From Owenia fusiformis (lineage: Eukaryota; Annelida; Polychaeta; Sabellida; Oweniidae): DNA of 64,000 bases. The stretch lies in the NCBI GenBank assembly GCA_903813345.2, contig CAIIXF020000004.1:2315525-2379524 (forward strand). Reading direction: 5' to 3'. Within the stretch, counting starts at the first letter, position 1, and each line of letters starts with the position of its first letter. The notes beneath the pieces were generated by a model. That model searched no databases. It was not told where the DNA came from and saw only the letters and a list, made by a program, of their open reading frames with translations. The translations under genes were made by a program, and so were the position numbers. Shown in pieces: positions 12,454-21,166 of this stretch.

Positions 12454-13343
12454 GTGAGATTTTTATACTGCTTTAGTCAGTTCGTATTGCATATATAGGG
12501 CGGGTAATAAAACATGGGACATTTTGTCTCATTTGTAACTGTATTTAAAATCAAATAGATAAACCATGTGGTATATACCAAAAGACGGGAAATTTGATTA
12601 GCTTTGATAAAATATGATATCATTTCTATAATAATTCAGAAATTCATGACATTTTTATTGTAACACAATGATCCAGACACCAGTAAGTAGTTACCAGTTT
12701 CACCACCAAGTCCCTAATTCGAGGTAAGGCAAATGTAAGGTAGCTGACACGATGGTCTTCATTGCGTATGGACTACGGACACCATACACCAAATAAGTTC
12801 AGGGGATAAAGATATTTTTTGGAAAGTAAGATTTCTCACATTCCGCCAAAAGTTTTTAAAATAATATAATTAGTCTAACTTTCTTTGCACAGCATCCATT
12901 ATCCGACCATAGTCTCTCTAAGGTCATTTAACAGCAGTTGTCTGTTTTACTTGCTTATGGTCAATTCAAATGTTATCTGCAAGATATATTTTATTGTTTT
13001 GTTCTATACAAAGAATATATAGTGATTTTTGAGAATCCGCATTGAACTATACATTAATCAACCTAGTCATTACGCAGCCTTAAACTATTCATTACGTCAT
13101 CTGAACAATAGATATGTAGTGTGTAGCAGTGTATTTACTTTTCTCGTAAACTCTAGATCCTGTTTTTTACCATTGACTTTTAGTGACATGGATATGTCCC
13201 TTAATCTTTTATTTTGACTTACTTAAATTGAGAATTCTCTGTTGATCCATCGAGTTAAGGGACCTAGCCTGTCTTTCTAGAAAGGTAAGATAATTCTGTT
13301 TATCCCTTGTTGCAGGAATTGTATTAAAACCTTTAGAAGATTT
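12454..13343. other. Non-coding, presumed intron of locus A
   Basis: No exon was identified. The segment near 13325-13343 (attgtattaaaacctttaga) resembles the locus B intron just after 30341, so it marks where the paralogous intron begins. A paralogue of the 30261 stalk exon was looked for directly upstream and not found in an open phase-1 frame. Confidence 0.35.
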
Positions 13344-13775
13344 GCTACGTAGCTCTATAAATCAATTTCTTGTTGCATCTCTTTCTAATTTCATTTTGTA
13401 ATTCGGCCTCTTTCATTTCCTCCAATTCAAGCCCTTTGCACCTAATAGGATCAATAGGATCAACATGCTGGGCTGGCTCAATGGTAAGCTTGAATGCTTC
13501 CTCGGGCAGAGTTTCTTATGGTAGCATGTATTGTACTAGAAGGCTTTTTATTGTACCTTTTTCGTATGAAGTTTTGACTGCTAGGCCAACATGTTTTACA
13601 AGTTCCAGAAGATCAGTTTTCTTTAAATTATCAAATTCCTCCACAGATGGTGTTTTTAAAAATGCGCCATCCTCAAAAATCATATTTGATTGATTGCAGT
13701 CTTTACAATGTATACGCAAGTATTATTATTAAAAACGAATATTTCCTAGCTTTACCGATTAACTCAAATAAAAAA
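13344..13775 (-). pseudogene. Retroelement gag-like (SAP-like) fragment, broken
   Basis: The minus strand reads NMIFEDGAFLKTPSVEEFDN then LKKTDLLELVKHVGLAVKTS, an LxxL.K..LL.LAK..GL.VK type helical motif like that at the N-terminus of gag-like ORFs of invertebrate LTR or DIRS-type elements. The same frame continues past an in-frame TAA (13516-13518) with a Glu-rich region containing EEMKEAELQNEIRKRCN. Comparison with the equivalent locus B intron, where this block is absent, shows it to be an insertion. No pol domain follows, so it is a dead fragment. Confidence 0.4.
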
Positions 13776-13843
13776 AGAAATTGTGATAAAGAAACACCCC
13801 AACATCCCAAAATACTAAAATGTCGATATTTGATGATTTCTAG

Positions 13844-13902
13844 GTCGATGTAGCGGTTTAATTGACACTAGATCTATATCAGGCGGTATAGCAGTCATGA
13901 CG
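13844..13902 (+). CDS. Locus A, penultimate exon: Cys-Ser-Gly linker
   Basis: A 59-nt exon bounded by gatgatttctag and gacg|gtatgt, entering in phase 1 and leaving in phase 0. It reads RCSGLIDTRSISGGIAVMT. It aligns codon for codon with the locus B exon at 30449-30507, NCSGPGDTRSTDGGLDVTT, and the flanking intron bases are similar too. It therefore precedes the VHL-beta-like exon at 18911, from which it is now separated by a LINE. Conservation of CSG...DTRS in both copies supports selection. Confidence 0.7.
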
Positions 13903-14185
13903 GTATGTAGGCTTAAAAACATGCATGAATTAAGAGCTTAATTCTGAACATAAAAACCTGAAAAAATAAAATAATGAAAAAGAAATTTGCCATGGTCTTG
14001 TGCATTATTTCATTTCATTATATATTTATTCAATTCAAAAGTATACAGAAGCAACAGTAGTGCTGCCTAGCGCATTTTGCGTCATAGGCTAGCATTTCAG
14101 GTTATACATAAAACAAAAATAAGAGAAGGCGAGTGAGTAAGTGCCAGTAAGCTTAAATGCCAACAGTAAAATAGGAAGAAATGAA

Positions 14186-14779
14186 TTAAGTAATACTAGA
14201 AACGAATTCAACAAACTTTTCTTTTAATTTAGAATCATTTTCAAGTGAAAGGGAATTTTGAAAAAATAGAGATTCAATTTTTTCTTGTCCATTGAGTGGG
14301 GTCCACAGGTTGTGCTGTTCGAGGGATTCTTCAAGTTGTGTTCTTTGAGTAGAATGGCGCTTGCAATGCAGAATTAAGTGTTTTTGGGTTGCACTCTTAC
14401 CACAGACACATAGGTTAGATGTGTTAAGAAAATTATGAGCAAACTTTTGTGATTCAAAATAAAGTCCACATCTAATTCTGTTTAGGATAATTTCTTGTTT
14501 TCGAGACAAATTTAGTTTTGATGTTGTATTGAAGTCAGTGAATTTAAAAGTTTTGTTTTTGATTTTACTTTTGAACATTGAGATGGTGGGAATAGATCTA
14601 TCTTCTGGGGATAACCTATTCCATTCAGAAATTAATCGCAAAACTGGTGCTTTATTAAGTCGAGAGCTTGATTTTGCCGGTATTTGGAAAGTCTATGGGT
14701 TCTAAGAGCCCTTCTTTGCTCAGATTTATAACGGTCAAAAAGTTCAATGATATAATCGGGTGCCATGTTTTTACAAATC
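14186..14779 (-). pseudogene. LINE C-terminal region with C-x-C...H...C motif
   Basis: Two minus-strand frames (14632-14779 and 14186-14641, offset by a frameshift near 14640) carry the part of the polyprotein after the RT. The first has ICKNMAPDYIIELFDRYKSE followed by a basic segment. The second has an IRCGLYFES stretch, then NLCVCGKSATQKHLILHC (CxC-x7-H-x3-C), the zinc-knuckle-like motif usual at the C-terminus of CR1-type LINEs. The stop at 14186 is followed by a short 3' UTR and the ATGAA-rich tail. Confidence 0.75.
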
Positions 14780-14783
14780 TTAA

Positions 14784-15588
14784 AGTCCCCGTCTAAAGTT
14801 TGAAAATATTTTTTTATCATTCATTTACTATTTGTCAGGGCTTAAAAAGTGATTTTAGAGATTTTTGAACAATAAATATTTTTGAAAAAAAAGTTGTGAG
14901 CATTTCATTTCTCAAATATTCAAATTTCCCGCCATTTTTCAAAAAAAGTTGAAATTTCTTAATCATCAAATATTTCTTAATGCATTTCAAAAAATATTAT
15001 CTTTTTAACACCAATGCAAAGGTTGAACAAAGGACACACTATTTCAATAATAAAATGCCATATTTAATGGGCCACTTTGATGTTTTAGCATATCAAAAAT
15101 ATTTTGAGACATTAGTGATGTCACTAAGGTACCAAAAACTTTTTGAAAAAAATTTTTTTTTCGATGTCAATCTTTTCTAAATGTGTTAGACTTTCATAAA
15201 AAACCAATGTTGATTGTCTAACCAGGTTAAAAGGAAAAATAAATTATGTTTTAGATATCATTGTACCATTGGTTTCTATGAGAACTAAAATTTTGAAATG
15301 CATTTTTCTCAGAACCATTTTCATGCACTGATAAGTTCATTTCTCGCTTATTTATGAACCGATTTTCACTGATGGATGAATGCTATGCATTGGTATGAAT
15401 TGTGGCTAATTAGAAGATATGAGTGACCTCTAAAAGTTGGTTTTAAATAAATTCACAAATTTTGGAACAAAAAGTCTATCAAAAAACACTTTTTGAAATT
15501 TAAAAAAAAAGTTTCACATATCATACTTTGATAACATTGGGTAAGACTACAATTTAAGCCAAAGTGGTTTAAACTTTATATGGGGCCT
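14784..15588. mobile_element. TTAA-flanked MITE nested in the LINE
   Basis: An 805-bp block interrupts the LINE reading frame between the MFK and ICKN codons. Its ends, agtccccgtctaaagttt (left) and the complement of aggccccatataaagttt (right), match at 15 of 18 positions. Perfect TTAA lies at 14780-14783 and 15589-15592. TTAA duplication is used by piggyBac- and Kolobok-type elements, and I do not choose between them. No transposase is present. Removing the block restores the LINE context, so this insertion is younger than the LINE. Confidence 0.8.
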
Positions 15589-15591
15589 TTA

Positions 15592-16361
15592 AACATGATA
15601 ATGCGATCTTTATCTCTTCTTCTGGATTCAAGTGGCTTCCACTTTAGACAATTAAGAGTTTTTATAGTATTTGAGCCATGTAGAGCCCCTGAGCAGCTGA
15701 GTGCTGCTTTATAATGCAGTCTGTCTAGTTTTATCAGATTTTGAGCTGTGCTAGAGCCATAAATTGAACTACAGTAATCTAAGTGTGGTAAAATAAAGGA
15801 ATTTTATATAAGTTCAAGGTGCTTTGACTTTAATTTGTAGGAAAGGGATTTCAGCGGGTTGAGCTGTTTTTGCACCTTGCTGGCAAGTTCATTTATGTGT
15901 ATGTCAAATTTTAAGCGATGGTCAAAAATGAATCCCAAGTGTTTATGGGAAGTTTTGTATGGAATTTTATCTCCTTCAAAATAAAGCGGACTTATGTCAA
16001 AATTATCTATATTTTTAGGTTGGAATATCATATGGGCACTTTTTGATGCCTTAAATTTCATGTGCCATTTGGTAGACCATTGTTCACTTTTGTTCAAATC
16101 ATGCTGCAGGTCAAAAGTTTGGTTACCATCAATATTAAAAGAAGCATGGGCTGACGTGTCATCAGCATAGATGAAGCATTCTGATCTTAGATCATCAGGA
16201 AGATCGTTTATGTAGATAAGGAAGAGGAGTGGCCCAAGGACGGATCCCTGAGGCACTCCTGTGTTGATATATCCGGAGTTAGACAAGGCAGATTTTACAC
16301 CATCTACTGTTACGCAGATTTTCCTTTCTGAGAGATATGATTTGAGGAGTGATAAGGTCAT
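15592..16361 (-). pseudogene. LINE reverse transcriptase, palm/thumb part (YADD)
   Basis: The minus-strand frame contains the RT block GVPQGSVLGPLLFLIYINDL and then CFIYADDTSAHASF, with the catalytic YADD intact. W.MKFKASKSAHMIF, HLGFIFDHRLKFD and a KVQKQLN stretch follow, all as expected for Jockey/CR1-type RTs. After HLELI a TAA nonsense codon interrupts the frame, but the same frame goes on with NSFILPHLDYCSSIYGSS to the nested MITE at 15588. Confidence 0.85.
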
Positions 16362-16379
16362 ACCAGAGATTCCATAGGA

Positions 16380-16796
16380 TTAAAGTTTATGGAGGAGCAA
16401 CACATGCGGAACAGAGTCAAAAGCAGAGCTGATATCAAGGAAACAGGCATTTACACATTTCCCTTTTTCAAATTCATTAAAAATAAAATCAGTGATAGCC
16501 GTAATTTGGAGTTCGGTATTGTGACCAGCTAGGAATCCGGATTGTTTTGCAAAAAGTAATTTATTTGTAAAGATGTGTTCAGTGATTTGTGAATGCACAA
16601 CTGTCTCAAAGATCTTTGAAAGTCCTTGAAGTAGAGTTATGGGCCTATAATTTTCGATTGCTGTTCTCTCATTTTTTTTGTAAATTGGTATGGTGTTGCC
16701 TTCCTTCCATATAGCCGGAAATTTTCCAAACTTGAAGATCAAATTAAATAGGTCAGCAAGCTTAACTGATAATGATGGAGAGGCTAGTTTGATCAT
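16380..16796 (-). pseudogene. LINE reverse transcriptase, finger part
   Basis: The minus-strand frame has FPAIWKEGNTIPIYKK, then NYRPITLLQGLSKIFE, the QSGFLAGHNTELQ block, and FLDISSAFDSVPH. The last is RT block A, with the catalytic aspartate in the LDxxxAFD pattern. It is separated from the downstream half by a one-base-type frame change near 16370. Residues needed for polymerase chemistry are present in both halves. Confidence 0.85.
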
Positions 16797-17512
16797 TTCA
16801 TTAGTGATATTGTCTAAGCCAGCTGCTTTGTTCTTTTTTAATGATTTTATAATTAGGGCAACATCTTCCGGTAATGTATATAGGTTGTCAATTTTGATTT
16901 GAGTTCTTCTATTGAAATGCGAAGTGGATGGTCAAAATTATGGTCAGTATGGTATTTTGATGTGAAAAATGATAGAAACAGGTTCGCTTTTTCAAGGCTT
17001 GTAGTGGCAAGGAGATTCCCAAATTTCAAAGAGGGGAAACCACTGTAATATTTTCTATTTAAAAGTTTTTGAATTATTGCCCAGTATTTGTTGCTTCCAT
17101 TATTTTCCGTCTCAAGGTTGTCAAATATTTTGGAATGATAGTTTTCTTTCGCTTCCGTGATTTTTTCTTTCACTTGCTGAGCTAGGATTTTATAGTTGTC
17201 ATGGTCAATCTGTTTATTCGAATTTTTGAACTTTTCATAGAATTGTGATTTTTTTCTAATCAAGTGTTTGATGTTATTGTTTATCCATGGTTGATCTTTA
17301 GAACTGAAGGTAGTTATTTTATTTGGGATGTTTTGTTCGAAAATGTTGAATATATCGCTAGTAAATGTTTCAGTTAATTTATCAATATTCTTACATTCAC
17401 TATATCTTTGTTCAATGTTGATGTCAAAAATTTGGCTGTTTATCTCCTCTATGTCAGATTGGTCAAATTTCCAAAGACGTTTTTGATATTTTGAGGTTCC
17501 TACAATTTTCAT
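16797..17512 (-). pseudogene. LINE linker between endonuclease and RT
   Basis: The 219-residue minus-strand frame begins MKIVGTSKYQKRLWKFDQSD, has an Ile/Asn-rich helical stretch, and includes KDQPWINNNIKHLIRKKSQF (the W.....I..LI..R...Y pattern common after the endonuclease in Jockey/CR1 LINEs) and NKYWAIIQKLLN. It is out of frame with the endonuclease ORF upstream and the RT downstream, so at least two indels have occurred. Confidence 0.75.
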
Positions 17513-17524
17513 TGGAAATGTTAG

Positions 17525-18697
17525 TTACAATGTCGAGTGGTCAGTGCAGCCTATTGGATGTGTAACTTTAGTTTCTCTTAAAAGGTCTGGTGAATTGGTA
17601 ATGGCTAGGTCAATACATGATCGTGATTGGTTGGTTATTCTTGTGGCTTCATGAATAATTTGGACAAGGTTACTTTCAATTAAAATTTCATCTAGTCTTT
17701 CCCCATTTAAATCAGTAAGCCCATCAGACCACCATTTTTTGTTCTTGGAGTTAAAATCTCCATTTATAAGTAAGTAATCGTTCTGACTTTTAGAGGCTTC
17801 CTTAAAAGTGTGTGCAGCATTTTCAAAAAATAGTTTTTCTTGGTTTCTATCTATATTGGGAGATTTATAGTAAATCCCATACAAAATTTTAGTGTTTTTG
17901 TATTTTATCTCTGCACAGATACAGTCTGTAGTATCTAAGTCAGGTCTTAGTTTTAATAATAATTCCCTTCTCACATAAATTAATAATCCCCTGTTGTTTG
18001 GGTTGTATAATGGGGGGTGAAAATCATCACCAAGAGAAAATCTTTGGTCAATCACATCAAATGTATACTTTCCAGCTTCACAAATGCCTACAATACTAAT
18101 ATTCTCTGATACAACTCTGTTTCTTAAAGTTTCAAACCTAGCGCCATTTGATGCTCCGATACTGTTGATATTTGAGAAAAGGAATTTAACATCATGTATC
18201 TTTTCTATGGGACCTGGATTTTTTTCTACTGTTCCTATGGTTACGAGCAGAAAACTTAGATCTGGTTCACTCAAGCGGTGAAAGATCTCTAGGGAGATAA
18301 TTAGTGATATAGTCAATTTAATGTGACATGTGACCTCTTTAAATTTCATTTTTGGATTTAGAGTGTCCAGAAAAATGGATATGATGTTTATTATTATAAA
18401 CATGAGCAACACTATGCTATGTGACCATACAACAAAAATTAGGCACCAGTGCAGTAAGGTTGTTGCTATTGTGTTCAGTTCTGAAACACAAATGGAGTCA
18501 AAATCCATCATGCTGTAGATCAAGCATAAAATGTAAAGAGTAAATATAACTCTTTCCCAATTTGTGGTAAGAGTTAAAAACCTTTCAAACCTTTTCCAAC
18601 TGTGAGTATGATGGTATTCAGTGCCAGCTTTCGAAGAATTAAAAAGACCTATTCTGCAGCGCCATGTTTGGAGGTCAATACTGCCTACGTTATCCCC
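17525..18697 (-). pseudogene. LINE N-terminal region with 2A-like motif and APE endonuclease
   Basis: The minus-strand frame begins with a region carrying QTWRCRIGLFNSSKAG and several hydrophobic stretches, then LLVTIGTVEKNPGP at about residues 152-165. The last is a 2A-like ribosome-skipping motif, with Thr where canonical 2A has Asp. The endonuclease follows at once: FLFSNINSIGA, a VGICEAGKY segment with the catalytic Glu, ILYGIYYKSPN, INGDFNSKNKKWW and, at the end, GCTDHSTL. No ATG precedes the WRC motif in frame (a stop lies just upstream), so the true start is lost. 2A in APE-type LINEs of marine invertebrates is established; activity of this variant is not known. Confidence 0.8.
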
Positions 18698-18910
18698 CAC
18701 TCACCCTCGAACAACACAACCCCTGGCAACCCACAGTCAGGACTGAAAACAAGAAAAGCAAAATGATTCGTACAGTGAATGTTTTTGAGGAAATCAACAT
18801 ATCTTGTGCATATTAATATTATCTCCAGAAGTCCCTTTAATTGGTTATTCTAGTTTAGAGCCCCGACCCCGACATTTTGCATGTTGATGCCTTGTTTGTT
18901 TATTTGACAG

Positions 18911-19135
18911 ACGTTCAAGAATACACTTCCCCGAACTGTCCTATTGATGTGGATCGATTATAACGGAACTGTTGATCCGAGTATAAGTTGGCAATTGGCT
19001 CCGGGTGAAACCATCTTGCTTAACACAAACACAGTCCATCCATTCGTCGCCAAGATTGACGGATCCAATGAGTGGGTACGAATCGGAGGGCAGTGCAAAT
19101 ACTACCCGCAAGCAGGAAATGTCGACATTGCTTGA
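18911..19135 (+). CDS. Locus A, last exon: VHL-beta-like domain
   Basis: A 225-nt phase-0 exon after tatttgacag, ending in TGA. It starts TFKNTLPRTVLLMWIDYNG and continues through WQLAPGETILLNTNTVHPFV and EWVRIGGQCKYYP to the C-terminal VDIA. The pattern PR.VL..W.[DN][YF].G...L.PG.....T..H....[FK]D is that of the beta domain of the von Hippel-Lindau protein. In VHL it is an intracellular hydroxyproline-reading fold, whereas here the surrounding modules look extracellular. It is about 85% identical to the locus B exon at 30966-31190. Function unknown. Confidence 0.75.
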   Translation, partial: TFKNTLPRTVLLMWIDYNGTVDPSISWQLAPGETILLNTNTVHPFVAKIDGSNEWVRIGGQCKYYPQAGNVDIA

Positions 19136-19256
19136 TAAACTCAATGGCTTGAACTTTACATATTATCAACTAAGATGATATTTCGGACGGTTAATATCAT
19201 GCAATGGAGGACTTTACCATTTTTTGAGCAGAGTTTTTTATAAATTATAAATAACA

Positions 19257-19262
19257 AATAAA
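19257..19262 (+). promoter_or_regulatory. Candidate polyadenylation signal, locus A
   Basis: AATAAA about 120 bases after the stop codon. The surrounding 3' flank is duplicated in locus B (about 31340-31460), where the equivalent position reads atcaaacaaacactg, so the signal is not conserved between the copies. Confidence 0.35.
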
Positions 19263-19719
19263 CACTGATTTACATGTAAGTATTTTGTCTGAAATAAGAA
19301 AAAATATGAATAACGTACTTTGTCATTGCAATTGTCTATACTTGTTGAAGGCATTTACATATGGATTGGATCAAATGGATTTGTTTAATGTTATATTTGG
19401 ATTGGATCAGGAATTCACAGAATATGATAGAATAACATTTATTATCATTAAATCCTTAATATTGACGTCTTTGGTCACCATTTTTAAAGAATATTAATTA
19501 AACTGAATTAGATTAATTTTTCAATTTGTAAAATTACTACTCCAAATCAAAATGCATGGCATAACCTTAATGTGGTTTATTTTTATATTTATTTTGCATC
19601 CAAAGCCATGTACATGGGGAAACAAAAATGCCAACCTCTGACATTTCTCTCAATCATGACAAACTATTTTTATAGAAACAGTGTTCAATGCATGAAACAG
19701 TGGTGTCACGCAAATATAT

Positions 19720-20255
19720 TAGCTGACATGTCACTCAAATTCATTAGGTGACATTTCACTCAAATACATTAGGTGAAATTTCACTCAAACACATTACCTG
19801 ATATGTCACTCAAAAACATTAACTGACATGTCACTCAAATATATAAGCGGACATGTCACTCAAATACACTAGCTGGAATGTCATTAAAATACATGAGATG
19901 ACATGTCACTTCCATATATTAGCTGATATGTCACTCAATCAGCTAACATGTGACTCAAAAACATTAACTGACATGTCAATCAAATACACTAGCTGACATG
20001 TCACGCAAATACATTAGCTGACATGAGACGCAAATATATTAACTAACACGTCACTCAAATACATAAGCTGACATGCCACGCAAAAACATTAGCTGACATG
20101 AGACGCAAATATATTAACTGACATGTCACTCAAATACATTAGCTGACATGCCACGCAAAACATTAGCTGACATGAGACGCAAATATATTAACTGACATGT
20201 CACTCAAATACATTAGCTGACATGCCACGCAAATATATTAGCTGATATGCCAATC
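19720..20255 (+). repeat. 25-bp minisatellite array
   Basis: About twenty tandem copies of a unit approximating agctgacatgtcactcaaat acatt. Variant units (catgagacgcaaat, catgccacgcaaa) alternate regularly near the right end, producing a higher-order repeat of about 75 bp. There is no coding frame. Confidence 0.85.
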
Positions 20256-21166
20256 AAATATGCAATGGGATCTTCTTGTCCTGTGATCTCTCTTATAGGC
20301 AGTTTGTCTTTATATGAGATTTGAGAGGACATCATATCTGATCGGAAGGATATTTTCACAGTATTTTATGTATAGTGTATTCTCGAACGAGTCTCTTGTA
20401 TTTTTGTAATAGCTTCCTTTTTAGTCTTTTTAGTAGTCTTTCTTTTTTAACAGCGCATTTATTAAAGTTTTGTCAAAATCTGGAGGCGGTGTACATGTCA
20501 TTATTTGAGGAGCTTAAGGTAGAATCATGGGCATATTATCTTCATATCTGGCAAGTTTTGCGGACTTCCTCTTGTAAAGGGAGAGGGAGTGTTGCTTATG
20601 TTTTCTGAAAATACAAGCTTGGATACACTCAGTTGAATTTTGGGAAATTTGGGAAATACATGTGAATGTAGGCGCGCAGTTTGACATGAAAAATGTTTAA
20701 ATCACGTTGATGGCGTATTGTTTTGAACACAAACTTTGCTCCTTTATATTCTAGCATACACAGATACAATGGCTGGATGAATGCCAAATGACGATAAAAA
20801 GACACAATGATTAATATCTATTATTAAGCTACAGTACTCATTATGGTGTCATTTTTTCATGGATTAAGTCTAGTTTCTACTCTGAAAAATGAAGAATGTA
20901 AGTATAATACCTTCCAAAAAATTTAATGATTTATGGGTTCCAGTTTTTTGTCACCTAGATGTATGCTATATTTTTTGCCACCTTGAGATCATGGTCATTA
21001 TGGAATCATTGTTGACGCTCGTCGTATATATATAAGAAGGGTGTAACCCAAGCAGGTTCAAGGCTTATTTTGCATGGTAACTTTGTTAAATCAATCGATT
21101 ATACAATAGCACGTCTTTAATAATTAATTGTTTGCGTTCGATTTTTGTATTGCAAAAACACTAGAT
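20256..21166. other. Non-coding spacer
   Basis: No gene or repeat recognised. A plus-strand ORF at 20375-20608 has no recognisable motif and no splice context, so it is not annotated. Confidence 0.35.

Larger units (their letters stand above)
14006..18801 (-). mobile_element. CR1/Jockey-superfamily LINE, nearly full length, decayed, with 10-bp target duplication
   Basis: A minus-strand non-LTR retrotransposon with, in order, a 2A-motif N-terminal region, an APE-type endonuclease, a reverse transcriptase with YADD, and a C-terminal Cys/His motif. It is flanked by tcttgtgcat at 13996-14005 and 18802-18811. In the paralogous intron of locus B the same region reads gtcttgtgtgtattaatatt with no insertion, which identifies the empty site. 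The 3' tail is built from ATGAA-type repeats. The coding region is broken by frameshifts near 17515, 16850, 16370 and 14640, by a nonsense codon near 15804, and by a nested 805-bp MITE. It is not mobile in its present state. Confidence 0.85.
18812..19670 (+). repeat. Segmental duplication, copy 1 (paired with about 30790-31830)
   Basis: The last intron's end, the VHL-beta-like exon and about 530 bases of 3' flank match the locus B region. Shared non-coding blocks include aactaagatgatattt, acaaacactgattt-type sequence, acatatggattggatc and a block reading caaccctct/gacattt near 19635/31795. The similarity in non-coding sequence shows a DNA-level duplication, not retroposition. Confidence 0.7.

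Noticed and set aside
19720-20255. CRISPR array
   Set aside because: Direct tandem minisatellite without spacers, in a eukaryotic genome.
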